Source of the DNA: Alphaproteobacteria bacterium | Lineage (GTDB): Bacteria; Pseudomonadota; Alphaproteobacteria; Micropepsales; Micropepsaceae | Assembly: GCA_028865545.1 (NCBI GenBank) | Contig: JAGWJY010000021.1 | Span: forward strand, 1-52,675 | DNA length: 52,675 nucleotides | Reading direction: 5' to 3' | In this document: positions 1 to 8,712 of the stretch, piece by piece | Layout: each line of letters opens with the position of its first letter | How positions within the stretch are numbered: the stretch's first letter is position 1 | Notes under the pieces: model-generated | Databases searched by the model: none | What the model saw: the letters and a program-made list of their open reading frames with translations, nothing else | What the model was told of the DNA's origin: nothing | Made by a program: the position numbers and the translations under genes

Positions 1-494
1 ATGATGAAGTTGACGACGCCGGCGACGGCGTCCGAACCGTAGACGGCCGATGCGCCGCCGGTGAGCACTTCCACGCGGTCGACCAGCTGTGTCGGAACCT
101 GGTTCAAGTCCGCGCAGCTGTCGAGCGCCGAACCATAGGGCAGGCGCTTGCCGTCGATCAGCACCAGGGTGCGATCGCAACCCAGGCCGCGCAAATCGAC
201 TTCGGCCGTACCGGTTGCACCGTTCGAAACCGTCGCGTTCTGACCGGCGAACACCTGCGGCATCTGGTTGAGAAGGTCTTCGACCTTCGTCACGCCCTGG
301 ATCTGGATGTCGGCAGCAGTTGCCTCGATGACCGGGCTGGTCGACTGGAGATTGGGTGAGGCGATGTGCGAGCCGGTCACGACGACCGTTTCGACCGCGC
401 CTTGCGCGAGAGCGGTGCTCGAGAGGCTGACGGCGGCGGCAGTCGCTGCGCCGAGCAGCAACGTTGAGCGTAGGCTATTTTGGATTTTGAACAC
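1..494 (-). CDS. TonB-dependent receptor, N-terminal part (cut by window edge)
   Basis: About 164 codons are visible, reading leftward off the window. Translation from a GTG at 494 gives a signal peptide (hydrophobic core, then an ALAQ-type cleavage region near residue 30), a TonB-box-like VETVVVTGSHI, then a plug domain with the VDLRGLG..RTLVLIDGKR and VEVLTGGASAVYGSDAVAGVVNF blocks typical of outer-membrane TonB receptors. The start is chosen for an AGGGGG ribosome site 7 bases upstream and because the signal peptide begins there. The VVVTGSHI type with the ASAVYGSDAVAG block is common in large carbohydrate or xenobiotic receptor families of alphaproteobacteria. The substrate cannot be told because the barrel is missing. 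The gene is divergent from xseB. Confidence 0.9.
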   Translation of the reverse strand, partial: MFKIQNSLRSTLLLGAATAAAVSLSSTALAQGAVETVVVTGSHIASPNLQSTSPVIEATAADIQIQGVTKVEDLLNQMPQVFAGQNATVSNGATGTAEVDLRGLGCDRTLVLIDGKRLPYGSALDSCADLNQVPTQLVDRVEVLTGGASAVYGSDAVAGVVNFI

Positions 495-1049
495 TGTGGA
501 ACCCCCTTGGTTCTGTCGCAACGACGTTCGTTCGCAGGCATTGGCCGGTTTTTTGAAAACCGGTATCGCGCACGTACGTCATGTGCGGTCACTGCCCGTT
601 GGAGTTTCACGCTAGGTATACATGACGGAAGCGTCATCTAAAGAATTGCCGCAACGGCGTTTTCTCTAAGGAGATGTTGCAATAAGGCGTCAAAAAATGC
701 GTGTTTTGAAATATTATTTGTAATTATACGATTTAGTAGATATTTAAGTACAAATTTTTGCACAAAGAAGATGGAAAATTACTCTATCTCGGACATCAGA
801 AAAACCTTTTGTTTACAATGTATTACGCAAATTTCGTGAGTGTTGGCGAGAAATTATGCAGCAATTTTCTTTCCTTAGGCGCACGAGCGTGCATTCTCAA
901 GCCCCGCTTCAGGCAATTCTATTATATCAACGTCAAGTTTGAGAACGTTTTAGCATCTACAGATCGTGCCTGCTGTCCTTATTGTATGAGCGCGTGCCTG
1001 CGATTATGCCTCGCTGCTGTCAGCGCGCCTGCCAACGGAGAGCCACCCG
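495..1049. other. AT-rich intergenic region between TonB receptor and xseB
   Basis: A 555-base stretch with no convincing gene. The core (about 650–960) is much richer in A and T than the rest of the window. It should hold the divergent promoters of the TonB receptor and of xseB. A plus-strand open frame at 758–1102 has cysteine-rich, non-conserved sequence and runs into xseB in another frame, so I do not call it. The palindrome at 622–637 is listed separately. Confidence 0.5.
622..637. promoter_or_regulatory. Palindromic operator-like site upstream of TonB receptor
   Basis: Perfect inverted repeat ATGACG-GAAG-CGTCAT about 130 bases before the receptor start codon, next to a GTATAC that could be part of a minus-strand -10 element. 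The arrangement suits a dimeric repressor site. No regulator gene is adjacent, so the binding protein is unknown. Confidence 0.3.
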
Positions 1050-1307
1050 ATGTCCGCCAAAGCAAAGCCGGAAGCTATTGCCGTCGATACCCTCAGTTTT
1101 GAGACCGCGTTGAAGGAACTCGAAGGCATTGTGTCCCGACTGGAGCAGGGCCAGGTAGACCTTGAGGATTCCATCGCGCTCTATGAACGCGGCCAGGCGC
1201 TCAAGGCGCGTTGCGAGAGCAAGCTCAAGGCTGCGGAAAGCCGTCTTGAGAAGATCGTCCAGGGTGCCGCTGGCCCGGCAGGCTCGGAGCCGGTGTCGCT
1301 CGATTAA
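1050..1307 (+). CDS. xseB: Exodeoxyribonuclease VII small subunit
   Basis: An 85-residue protein with the XseB core: SFETALKELEGIVSRLEQG, then L.DSIALYERGQALKARCESKLKAAESRLEKI. It is a helical-hairpin subunit that assembles in several copies on the large subunit XseA to form the exonuclease that degrades single-stranded DNA. The length matches the family (about 80 residues). A GGAG site precedes the ATG. The large-subunit gene xseA is also in this window, 32 kb away (32881–34287), so the two subunits are encoded at separate loci. In many alphaproteobacteria xseB is followed by ispA and dxs; here dxs follows but ispA is absent. Confidence 0.95.
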   Translation: MSAKAKPEAIAVDTLSFETALKELEGIVSRLEQGQVDLEDSIALYERGQALKARCESKLKAAESRLEKIVQGAAGPAGSEPVSLD

Positions 1308-1625
1308 GGCGCAGGCCCAGCCGTGCAAACGGGTCGTCCCGCTTGGTGTATCGCGATGGGGATGTCGTCAAATGCGGCAAAAAATCTTTAGACGTTGCTC
1401 AAACGCCTCGGTGGATAGGAACTCGCGGGGGCGACCTCTATAACAGACGCCAAAGTCCGCGGCATTCCTGGAAGATTGGAAAAGTTTATAGCGCCCCGAC
1501 ACTGCGCGGTTAACGCAAAGTCAGATCGCCGCCTTGATTTTGTTGTCCAAAAGGCTGACCTTTTGGGTGCGGCCGCGAAGGGTGGGGCAGAGCGCGCCTC
1601 TAGAAGCGCGGCGACCGGAGTTTTC
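1308..1625 (+). promoter_or_regulatory. dxs upstream region, no gene
   Basis: These 318 bases occupy the position where a farnesyl diphosphate synthase gene (ispA) often lies in related genomes. No coding sequence of that type is present. An in-frame extension of dxs back to a TTG at 1476 is open but low-complexity and not like Dxs. A palindrome near the dxs start (1547–1566) is described on its own. Confidence 0.5.
1547..1566 (+). promoter_or_regulatory. Perfect hairpin in dxs leader
   Basis: Arms CCAAAAGG and CCTTTTGG with a CTGA loop, ending 59 bases before the dxs ATG. No T-run follows, so it is not a classical terminator. It could be an operator or a leader RNA hairpin; the sequence alone does not decide. 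Confidence 0.4.
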
Positions 1626-3551
1626 ATGGGTGTTCCTAGCAAAACGTCCCTGTTGGACGGTGTTAGCCTGCCGAGCGATCTGCGGGCATTGCCAAAATCT
1701 GACCTTCGCCAGCTGGCCGATGAGCTGCGCAAGGAGTTGATCGACGTTGTCTCGGTGACCGGCGGGCATCTGGGGTCCAGTCTTGGCGTCGTCGAGCTGA
1801 CGGTTGCCTTGCACTATGTCTTCAATACGCCGACGGACAGGCTGATCTGGGACGTCGGCCATCAGGCCTATCCGCACAAGATTCTCACCGGCCGGCGCCC
1901 GCGCATGCGCACACTGCGTCAGGGTGGCGGGATTTCCGGCTTCACCAAGCGTTCGGAGAGTGAGTACGATCCCTTCGGCGCGGCGCATTCGTCGACGTCG
2001 ATTTCCGCAGGTCTTGGCTTTGCCGTTGCGCGCGATCTGCAGGGCAAGTCGCACAACGTCGTCGCCGTGATCGGCGACGGGTCGATGAGTGCGGGTATGG
2101 CCTATGAGGCGATGAACAATGCCGGCGGCCAGGACGCGCGTCTGATCGTCATCCTCAACGACAACGATATGTCGATCGCCCCGCCGGTCGGCGCCATGAG
2201 CGCCTATCTGGCGCGTCTGGTGTCGAGCAAGCCCTATCGTGGCATGCGCAAGCTCGGCAAGCGCTTGGCCCATCTGCTACCGAAGCCTTTGGAGATCGGC
2301 GCTCGCCGCGTGGAAGAATATGCCCGCGGCATGGTCACCGGCGGCACGATGTTCGAGGAGCTCGGCTTCTATTACGTCGGCCCGATCGACGGTCACAATC
2401 TCGATCACCTCATCCCTGTGCTCGAAAACGTCCGCGATACGAAGAATGGTCCGATCCTCGTTCACGTCGTGACGAAAAAGGGCAAAGGCTACGCGCCGGC
2501 CGAAGCCAGTGCCGACAAATATCACGGTGTCAGCAAGTTCAACGTGCTAACCGGCGAGCAGAAGAAATCGAATTCCAAGGCACCGTCCTACACGCAAGTC
2601 TTTGCCGACGCGCTGATTGCCGAAGCAAAGAAAGACAAACGCGTCGTGGCGATTACTGCTGCGATGCCGGCGGGCACCGGACTTGATCATTTTGCCAAGG
2701 CGTTTCCGGATCGTTGTTTCGACGTCGGCATTGCCGAGCAGCATGCGGTGACTTTTGCCGCGGGACTTGCAGCTGACGGCCTGAAACCGTTCTGCGCCAT
2801 ATATTCGACCTTCTTGCAGCGCGCCTATGACCAGGTCGTCCACGATGTGGCGATCCAGTCGCTTCCCGTGCGCTTCGCCATGGACCGGGCTGGTTTGGTC
2901 GGCGCCGACGGTGCGACGCATGCCGGATCGTTCGACATAACCTACCTGGCGACGCTGCCGGGCTTTACGGTGATGGCGGCTGCCGACGAGGTCGAACTCA
3001 CCCATATGGTGGCGACCGCCGCGCAGATCGACGACGGGCCGAGCGCAGTGCGCTATCCGCGTGGCGAGGGGCTTGGGCTCGAACGTCCGCGCGAAGGGAC
3101 ACCTTTGGAAATTGGCAAGGGTCGCATCGTGCGCGAGGGAAATTCCATCGCCATTCTCAGCCTGGGTACGCGCCTGAGCGAAGCGCTGATGGCCGCCGAG
3201 AAACTGTCCTCCTACGGGCTTTCGGCGACAGTGGCCGATGCTCGTTTCGTCAAGCCGCTGGATCGTGATCTGATCCGCCGCCTGGCGCGCGAGCACGAGG
3301 TGCTGCTGACGGTGGAAGAAGGAGCCGTGGGCGGCTTCGGCAGCCACGTGATGCAGTTCCTGGCGTGGGAAGGCTGTCTCGACCGTGGGCTGAAGATCCG
3401 CCCCATGGTGCTGCCGGATCGCTTCCAGAACCAGGACACGCCGGAACGCATGTACGCGGCCGCCGGTCTTGATGCGAATTCGATCGCGGCTGCGGCGCTC
3501 AGTGCGCTCGGCCGTGCACAGGACGCCGCGGCGCTCAGCCAGATCGCATGA
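1626..3551 (+). CDS. dxs: 1-deoxy-D-xylulose-5-phosphate synthase
   Basis: A 641-residue thiamine-diphosphate enzyme that condenses pyruvate and glyceraldehyde-3-phosphate, the first step of the MEP isoprenoid pathway. Visible motifs: GGHLGSSLG (47–54), [13 protein letters not shown] (78–90), FGAAHSSTS, the ThDP-binding [26 protein letters not shown] (150–180), the transketolase-like [18 protein letters not shown] and the catalytic-glutamate block [15 protein letters not shown]. The ATG at 1626 gives the usual family length and the usual start of the first helix; an upstream TTG adds 50 unrelated residues. The stop overlaps the tlyA start by ATGA, so the two are translationally coupled. Its product feeds quinone, carotenoid and undecaprenyl synthesis. 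Confidence 0.97.
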   Translation: MGVPSKTSLLDGVSLPSDLRALPKSDLRQLADELRKELIDVVSVTGGHLGSSLGVVELTVALHYVFNTPTDRLIWDVGHQAYPHKILTGRRPRMRTLRQGGGISGFTKRSESEYDPFGAAHSSTSISAGLGFAVARDLQGKSHNVVAVIGDGSMSAGMAYEAMNNAGGQDARLIVILNDNDMSIAPPVGAMSAYLARLVSSKPYRGMRKLGKRLAHLLPKPLEIGARRVEEYARGMVTGGTMFEELGFYYVGPIDGHNLDHLIPVLENVRDTKNGPILVHVVTKKGKGYAPAEASADKYHGVSKFNVLTGEQKKSNSKAPSYTQVFADALIAEAKKDKRVVAITAAMPAGTGLDHFAKAFPDRCFDVGIAEQHAVTFAAGLAADGLKPFCAIYSTFLQRAYDQVVHDVAIQSLPVRFAMDRAGLVGADGATHAGSFDITYLATLPGFTVMAAADEVELTHMVATAAQIDDGPSAVRYPRGEGLGLERPREGTPLEIGKGRIVREGNSIAILSLGTRLSEALMAAEKLSSYGLSATVADARFVKPLDRDLIRRLAREHEVLLTVEEGAVGGFGSHVMQFLAWEGCLDRGLKIRPMVLPDRFQNQDTPERMYAAAGLDANSIAAAALSALGRAQDAAALSQIA

Positions 3552-4285
3552 CGTCAGGCGCTCGCGCCGACCTTTTTCTGGTCGAACATGGCTACGCCGC
3601 CAGCCGCGCGGAAGCGCAGGCTGCTATTCGTGCGGGCCGGGTTGCGGTCGATGGCAAGCCCGTGCTGAAGCCTTCGCAGATCGTCGCCAAGAGTGCGACC
3701 ATCGCCTATGAGAAGCCGCACCCCTATGTCTCGCGCGGCGCTCTGAAACTCGTCGCGGCGCTGGATTATTTCGAGCTGTCGCCGGCCGGACTGGTTTGCG
3801 TGGATATCGGTGCATCCACAGGCGGCTTCACGGAAGTGCTGCTTGAGCGCGGCGCAGGCAAAGTTTACGCGGTCGATGTCGGTCACGGCCAATTGCGTGA
3901 GAAGCTTGCCGCCGATCGTCGCGTCGTCTCGCTCGAAGGCGTGAATGCGCGGGAACTCACACAAATGCAGATTCCGGAGGCAATGGATGCCATCGTCGCC
4001 GACGTCAGCTTCATCGGTCTGAAACTGGTGCTGCCGCCTGTGCTGAAGTTTGCGCGGGAAGGCGCCTGGCTGGTTGCGCTGATCAAGCCGCAATTCGAAG
4101 TTGGACGCGAGTGGATTGGCAAAGGTGGGCTCGTCAAGGACATGGCGGCGCAGGATGAGGCGGTGAAGGAAATCGTTGCCTGGCTTAGCGGACAACCCGG
4201 CTGGAGTGTCGTTGGCACGATGGACAGCCCGATTGCAGGTGGCGACGGCAATCGCGAATTCCTGATTGCAGCAAAGAAATCATGA
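3548..4285 (+). CDS. tlyA: TlyA family rRNA 2'-O-methyltransferase (hemolysin-like)
   Basis: 245 residues: an N-terminal S4 RNA-binding domain ([34 protein letters not shown], about 6–40) followed by an FtsJ-like methyltransferase domain with the SAM loop [18 protein letters not shown] and the KPQFEVGR block. TlyA proteins methylate ribosomal RNA cytidines in mycobacteria; older annotations call them hemolysins. It overlaps dxs by ATGA and the next methyltransferase gene by 4 bases, so dxs–tlyA–rumA-like form one unit, an arrangement usual in alphaproteobacteria. The exact rRNA target here is inferred from the family. Confidence 0.93.
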   Translation: MTSGARADLFLVEHGYAASRAEAQAAIRAGRVAVDGKPVLKPSQIVAKSATIAYEKPHPYVSRGALKLVAALDYFELSPAGLVCVDIGASTGGFTEVLLERGAGKVYAVDVGHGQLREKLAADRRVVSLEGVNARELTQMQIPEAMDAIVADVSFIGLKLVLPPVLKFAREGAWLVALIKPQFEVGREWIGKGGLVKDMAAQDEAVKEIVAWLSGQPGWSVVGTMDSPIAGGDGNREFLIAAKKS

Positions 4286-5340
4286 CCGCACTGTGCCGTC
4301 ATTTCGGTGTTTGCGGAGGCTGTGCCTACCAGGATATGGCGGATGCGGAATACCGCGCGCTTAAGCGCGCATTGGTCGTTGATGCCCTTTCGCGCCATGG
4401 TGTCGAGGCTCCGATTGGCGACGTCGTCGAAGTTCCCCCAGCGACGCGGCGGCGCGCTTCGTTGAAGGCCAGGAAAGGCGAGGGCGGCGTGCACCTCGGC
4501 TTTCATGCCGCGCGGTCGCACGACATTGTCGATATGCAGGAATGCCTTGTTCTGTCGCCGACACTGTTCAAGGCGGTTTGTGGAATACGCGAAATGCTGA
4601 CGGTGCTGCTGCGGCCACAGGAGACGGCGGAGTTGCATCTCACCGAGACGGACATCGGCGTCGACCTTGCGTTCCGCTGGAAGCGGCCGAACGACACCGC
4701 CACGCTCGCTGAATTGGCGCGCTGGGCGTCGAAGTTGAAGCTGGCGCGGATTTCGGCGCACAACGAAACCGTGATCGAGTTGGCGAAGCCCTCCGTTCGC
4801 CTCGGCAAGGCGGACGTGTTGGTTCCGTCAGATGCCTTCCTCCAGCCGACGCGCGAAGGCGAAGCCGTGTTGCAGGCCTTTGTCCGCGATGCGCTGTCCG
4901 GCGCCAAACGCGTCGCCGATCTTTTCGCCGGCTGCGGGACGTTTGCGTTGCCGCTGGCAGAAACAGCCCGCGTCCATGCGGTGGAACTCGATGGACCCAT
5001 GCTGGAGGCTTTGGCTGCCGCAGCTCGGGCGATGTCGGGCTTGAAGCCCATCACCGTCGAGAGGCGCAACCTGTTCCAGCGACCGCTCGGCGAATCCGAA
5101 CTCGTCCAATTCGATGCTGTCGTGCTCGACCCACCGCGCGCCGGCGCTCTGGCGCAAACACAGGCTCTGGCGCGCTCCAAGGTGAAGCGCATCGCCTATG
5201 TCTCCTGCGATGCCGACAGCTTCGCACGCGACGCCCGCGTCATGATTGATGGCGGCTTACGCCTGGTAAGCGTTGTTCCCGTGGACCAGTTTCTCTGGTC
5301 GTCGCATATTGAGCTCGTAGCTTCGTTCGAGCGGGCTTGA
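4282..5340 (+). CDS. RumA/RlmD-type RNA (uracil-5-)methyltransferase
   Basis: 352 residues. The N-terminus carries the iron-sulfur ligands C5, C11, C14 (HFGVCGGC) and C88, the CX5CGGCXnC pattern of the RumA family. The SAM-binding motif is DLFAGCGTFALPLA (213–226), followed by DPPRAG (283–288) and YVSCD with the catalytic cysteine C309. It should make 5-methyluridine in rRNA or tRNA by a covalent Cys adduct. There is no N-terminal TRAM domain, and the protein is shorter than E. coli RlmD (433). It overlaps tlyA by 4 bases and is followed 4 bases later by the C13 peptidase gene. The target position cannot be assigned from sequence. Confidence 0.9.
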   Translation: MTALCRHFGVCGGCAYQDMADAEYRALKRALVVDALSRHGVEAPIGDVVEVPPATRRRASLKARKGEGGVHLGFHAARSHDIVDMQECLVLSPTLFKAVCGIREMLTVLLRPQETAELHLTETDIGVDLAFRWKRPNDTATLAELARWASKLKLARISAHNETVIELAKPSVRLGKADVLVPSDAFLQPTREGEAVLQAFVRDALSGAKRVADLFAGCGTFALPLAETARVHAVELDGPMLEALAAAARAMSGLKPITVERRNLFQRPLGESELVQFDAVVLDPPRAGALAQTQALARSKVKRIAYVSCDADSFARDARVMIDGGLRLVSVVPVDQFLWSSHIELVASFERA

Positions 5341-5344
5341 AGGG

Positions 5345-6082
5345 ATGCGTCTGGCGTTGGTGTGCGTGGCCGTGTTGGCTGCGTTATGCGAGCCCGCTTT
5401 TGCCGCGGGCAATTTCTCCGACTGGGCGGCGATCGTCGTGGCGGGCGACTGGCATGCGCATGACGGTGCGCCGAGCGAAGTGTTCGACAACGCACGGCGC
5501 GACATCACCAACGAGTTGGTCCAGATCGGCTTCTCGCCCGCCAACATCCTGCAGTTTTCGGTGCGACCCAACCGCTATCCCGCCGCGGATCTTCAGGCCT
5601 CGACGGCGCAAAACATCTCCGACGGCATGTGGGACCTGTCGAACCAGGCCGATGGCGGCTGTCTTGCCTATTTCACCTCGCATGGTTCGGGTAGCGGTAT
5701 CGTTCTGGGGCAGAGCGATCTTTCGCCCCAGCAAATGAGCGACATTGTCGACAACGCCTGCGGCACGCGGCCGACCGTGGTGATCGTGTCGGCGTGCTAT
5801 TCGGGCATTTTCGTCCCCGCACTGCAGGCGCCGAACCGGATTGTGCTCACCGCGGCGGCGGCCGACCGCGCCTCGTTCGGCTGCGGCCAGTCGGACAAAT
5901 ACACCTACTTCGATGCCTGTGCCGTGCAGTGGCTGGCGCGGGCCGGCGATTTCCGCGATTTCGGCAAGGATGTGATCGCTTGCGTCGATGCGCGCGAAAA
6001 GAAGGACAAGGTAGGGCCGCCGTCGGACCCGCAGTTTTACATCGGGGCACACAACCACGGCACGTTCCCAAGCTGGAAATAG
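5345..6082 (+). CDS. Secreted C13 family (legumain/caspase-like) cysteine peptidase
   Basis: 245 residues with a cleavable signal peptide (about 1–21, ending AFAA). The catalytic dyad of clan CD peptidases is visible: His in YFTSHGSGSG (H113) and Cys in VVIVSACYSGIF (C151), each after a hydrophobic strand. The pattern fits the bacterial C13 family, which share the fold of legumain and GPI transamidase subunit Gpi8. The mature protein should be periplasmic or anchored by its own partners. It lies 4 bases after the RNA methyltransferase stop, so it is probably expressed with the dxs operon. Its substrate is unknown. It ends 7 bases before the convergent SPFH gene. Confidence 0.85.
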   Translation: MRLALVCVAVLAALCEPAFAAGNFSDWAAIVVAGDWHAHDGAPSEVFDNARRDITNELVQIGFSPANILQFSVRPNRYPAADLQASTAQNISDGMWDLSNQADGGCLAYFTSHGSGSGIVLGQSDLSPQQMSDIVDNACGTRPTVVIVSACYSGIFVPALQAPNRIVLTAAAADRASFGCGQSDKYTYFDACAVQWLARAGDFRDFGKDVIACVDAREKKDKVGPPSDPQFYIGAHNHGTFPSWK

Positions 6083-6089
6083 GGTCGCG

Positions 6090-7007
6090 CTACTTCTTCG
6101 CCTCCACCGCCTCGTTGCTGGAGATGATCGCGGTGCGCAACTGGCTGGAGATATCGGTCATACCGCCGGGCGCGTGCGGAGTCAGGATCACCTTGCTGCC
6201 CGCTGACACACCGATTTCCTTCAACGTGTCGAAATACTGCGTCAGCAGCACGAGGTTCAGGACTTCATGCTCGTTGACGCTGCTGACCTTGTCGGTAAAC
6301 GCCGCGATGGATTCGCGCAATCCGTCGACGATGGCGCGGCGCTGCTTGGCGATGCCTTCGCCCTGAAGCCGTTTGGATTCCGCCTCGGCCTCGGCGTTCT
6401 TCACCACCAGGATTTTGTTGGCTTCGCCCTTGGCCGCGGCGGCCACCTGCAGGCGTTGCTGGGTCTGGATCTCGTTCATCGCCGCCTTGACGTTGTCGGC
6501 GGGATTGACGTCGGTCACCAGCGCGTTGGGAATCTCGAAGCCGTAGATCTTCATCGAGACATCGAGTTCGCTTTTCACGGCGCTGCCGATGTCGTCCTTC
6601 TTCTCGAACACTTCGTCGAGCACCATCTTCGGAACCTTGGCGCGCACCACGTCAAGCACGTAAGAGCTGATTTGGTCGACGTGGTCCTGCAGCTTGTAAT
6701 AGGAATCCGCCTCGCTGCCTTCCACGACGCGGTACTGCACGGCGATCGACACTTTCACAAAGACGTTGTCCTGTGTCTTGGTCTCGACCTCAACCATCAA
6801 CTGCTGGACGCGCAGCGAAACGCGCTGCACGACGTGGTCGATGAAGGGAACTTTGATGTTCAATCCCGGGTTCGCGGTCCGCACATAGCGCCCGAAGCGC
6901 TCGACAATGGCCCGGCTCTGTTGTTTGACCGTGAAGAAGCTGCCGAGCAGCGTCGCGATGATAAGAAAACCAACCAATGCGACCAGGACGGCGACAATCA
7001 TATCCAT
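6090..7007 (-). CDS. SPFH/band-7 membrane protein, HIR-like
   Basis: 305 residues: one N-terminal membrane helix (about 3–25), then an SPFH domain (VERFGRY...NPGLNIKVPFIDHVV..VSLRVQQL) and a coiled-coil flotillin tail rich in A, E and K (AAMNEIQTQQRLQVAAAAKGEANKI...). The blocks SLRVQQL.VE.ETKTQDNVFVKV, SYVLDVVRAKVPK, RRAIVDGLRESI and LLTQYFDTLKEIG match, by memory, plant hypersensitive-induced-reaction (HIR) proteins more closely than HflK/HflC or QmcA. Such proteins form oligomeric scaffolds in membrane microdomains. The start is the ATG at 7007, which has AAAGGA upstream. It follows the small membrane protein gene by 22 bases and is last in the fabI–aroC run. Confidence 0.88.
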   Translation of the reverse strand: MDMIVAVLVALVGFLIIATLLGSFFTVKQQSRAIVERFGRYVRTANPGLNIKVPFIDHVVQRVSLRVQQLMVEVETKTQDNVFVKVSIAVQYRVVEGSEADSYYKLQDHVDQISSYVLDVVRAKVPKMVLDEVFEKKDDIGSAVKSELDVSMKIYGFEIPNALVTDVNPADNVKAAMNEIQTQQRLQVAAAAKGEANKILVVKNAEAEAESKRLQGEGIAKQRRAIVDGLRESIAAFTDKVSSVNEHEVLNLVLLTQYFDTLKEIGVSAGSKVILTPHAPGGMTDISSQLRTAIISSNEAVEAKK

Positions 7008-7029
7008 GATATGTCCTTTCTTGAAATGA

Positions 7030-7590
7030 CTACAAACGGGCGGAAAGCAGCGCGGTATAGACGGCGACGGTGGCGGCGCTGAACGGCGCCAGTGCGGCAT
7101 GATACCAGCGCGATTTGGTGAGGGCGGCGATGATCGCAAGCACGAAAAACGAATCCAGGTAGAAGGCGTTCCACGACAGGTTCAGGTGCCCCGTGGTTAC
7201 GGCGTCTTTCAGCGCCGTGGCGGCCACTGTGAGCGCCATCAGGCTGAAAAACCAGCTTGCGTGATCGAAATAATTTTTCCGCATGTCGATGGGGCCATGG
7301 GCGGGAACATCGGGCATCACGAGGCCGGCAGCCAGATAGATCAGGACGACCTGCAGCAGCACCACGGCATACATCGCGAAGTTCCATGCGCTGAACGTGC
7401 GCATCGCGAACATCGCCCACCACGCCTGGGCCACGAGGAGAATCATCAACGCTGCCCAGATCAGGGCCGGCCAGTAGATCGTGACGCGCGCCCGCTCGAG
7501 CATCAGCACGCGCAAGCCCTGCAGAATTTGGGTCAACGCCAGACCCATGATGACTGAGAACAGAACCGACAGGTAATTGAAGGTATCCAT
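7030..7590 (-). CDS. Small multi-pass membrane protein, unknown function
   Basis: 186 residues, strongly hydrophobic, with about five predicted membrane helices: near 5–25, 40–65, 72–93, 112–130 and 145–183. No enzymatic motif is visible and I do not recognise the family beyond a general resemblance to uncharacterised alphaproteobacterial membrane proteins. A GGGGGGCG ribosome site precedes the ATG. It starts 21 bases after aroC and ends 22 bases before the SPFH gene, so it is probably co-transcribed with both. It could be a membrane partner of the SPFH scaffold, as small membrane proteins often pair with band-7 proteins, but that is inference. Confidence 0.8.
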   Translation of the reverse strand: MDTFNYLSVLFSVIMGLALTQILQGLRVLMLERARVTIYWPALIWAALMILLVAQAWWAMFAMRTFSAWNFAMYAVVLLQVVLIYLAAGLVMPDVPAHGPIDMRKNYFDHASWFFSLMALTVAATALKDAVTTGHLNLSWNAFYLDSFFVLAIIAALTKSRWYHAALAPFSAATVAVYTALLSARL

Positions 7591-7611
7591 CGCGCACGCC
7601 CCCCGGGCGGT

Positions 7612-8712
7612 TCAGCCGATCTGACCTCTGTGCCGCAGGGCGTGATCGGCCAGCACCAGCGCCATCATGGCTTCGCCGACCGGCACGGCTCTGATTCCGA
7701 CGCAAGGATCGTGGCGGCCTTTGGTGGTGACCTCGGTTTCATTGCCGTCGACGTCGACCGTCCGGCGCGGCGTCAGGATGGACGAGGTCGGCTTGACCGC
7801 GAACCGCGCCACGATGGGCTGGCCGCTGGAAATTCCGCCGAGGATGCCGCCGGCATGATTCGACAGGAATTTCGGCTTGCCGCGGCGCCCTTTGCGCATC
7901 TCGTCGGCATTGTCTTCGCCCGACAGCGCCGCCGTCGCGAAGCCGTCGCCGATCTCCACGCCCTTTACCGCATTGATGCTCATCAGCGCCGACGCCAGTT
8001 CGGCGTCCAGCTTGCCGTAGACCGGCGCGCCAAGGCCGGCCGGAATACCTTCCGCCACCACTTCGACGACGGCGCCGCAGGAAGAGCCCTTCTTGCGCAC
8101 GCCTTCCAGATACTCCGTCCACGGACCGACTGCCTTGGCGTCCGGGCAGAAGAAGGGGTTGTTCGCCACTTCGTCCCAGTCCCAGCGCTTGCGCTCGATG
8201 GTCTGCGTGCCCATCTGGATCAACGCGCCGCGCACGCGGACGCTCTTGTAAAGCGACGCCAGAACCTTGCGCGCCACCGCGCCGGCCGCCACCCGCGCGG
8301 CGGTCTCGCGCGCGCTTGCTCTGCCGCTGCCCTTGTAGTCGCGCACGCCATATTTGGCCCAATAGGTGTAATCGGCGTGGCCGGGGCGGAATTTGTCGCG
8401 GATCTCGCCATAATCCTTCGAGCGCGCGTCAACATTCTCGATCAGCAGCGCGATCGGCGTGCCCGTCGTCACCTGCTGCTTCATCCGCTCGTCCTGAAAG
8501 ACGCCGGAGAGGATGCGCACGCGGTCCGGTTCCTTGCGCTGGGTGACGAATTTCGATTGTCCGGGTCGCCTACGATCGAGATCGGTCTGGATATCGGCTT
8601 CGGTCAAGGGAATTCCCGGCGGACAACCGTCCACCACGCATCCCAGCGCCGGGCCATGGCTTTCGCCGAAGGTCGTCACCCGGAACATATGGCCGAAGCT
8701 GTTGTAGGACAT
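7612..8712 (-). CDS. aroC: Chorismate synthase
   Basis: 366 residues. It converts 5-enolpyruvylshikimate-3-phosphate to chorismate, the branch-point precursor of aromatic amino acids, using reduced FMN. Signatures: [20 protein letters not shown] at the N-terminus, [52 protein letters not shown], and near the C-terminus GGISSGQPI and [18 protein letters not shown]. The ATG at 8712 is the family start; its A is the last base of the fabI stop (TGATG), so fabI and aroC are coupled. Length is normal. Confidence 0.97.
   Translation of the reverse strand: MSYNSFGHMFRVTTFGESHGPALGCVVDGCPPGIPLTEADIQTDLDRRRPGQSKFVTQRKEPDRVRILSGVFQDERMKQQVTTGTPIALLIENVDARSKDYGEIRDKFRPGHADYTYWAKYGVRDYKGSGRASARETAARVAAGAVARKVLASLYKSVRVRGALIQMGTQTIERKRWDWDEVANNPFFCPDAKAVGPWTEYLEGVRKKGSSCGAVVEVVAEGIPAGLGAPVYGKLDAELASALMSINAVKGVEIGDGFATAALSGEDNADEMRKGRRGKPKFLSNHAGGILGGISSGQPIVARFAVKPTSSILTPRRTVDVDGNETEVTTKGRHDPCVGIRAVPVGEAMMALVLADHALRHRGQIG

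Noticed and set aside
758-1102. Open frame of 114 codons between the TonB receptor and xseB
   Set aside because: It overlaps xseB in another frame, has no ribosome site and reads as a non-conserved mix; its AT-rich content gives no domain.
1476-1625. N-terminal extension of dxs from TTG 1476
   Set aside because: The 50 extra residues do not resemble Dxs; ATG 1626 gives the normal start and length.
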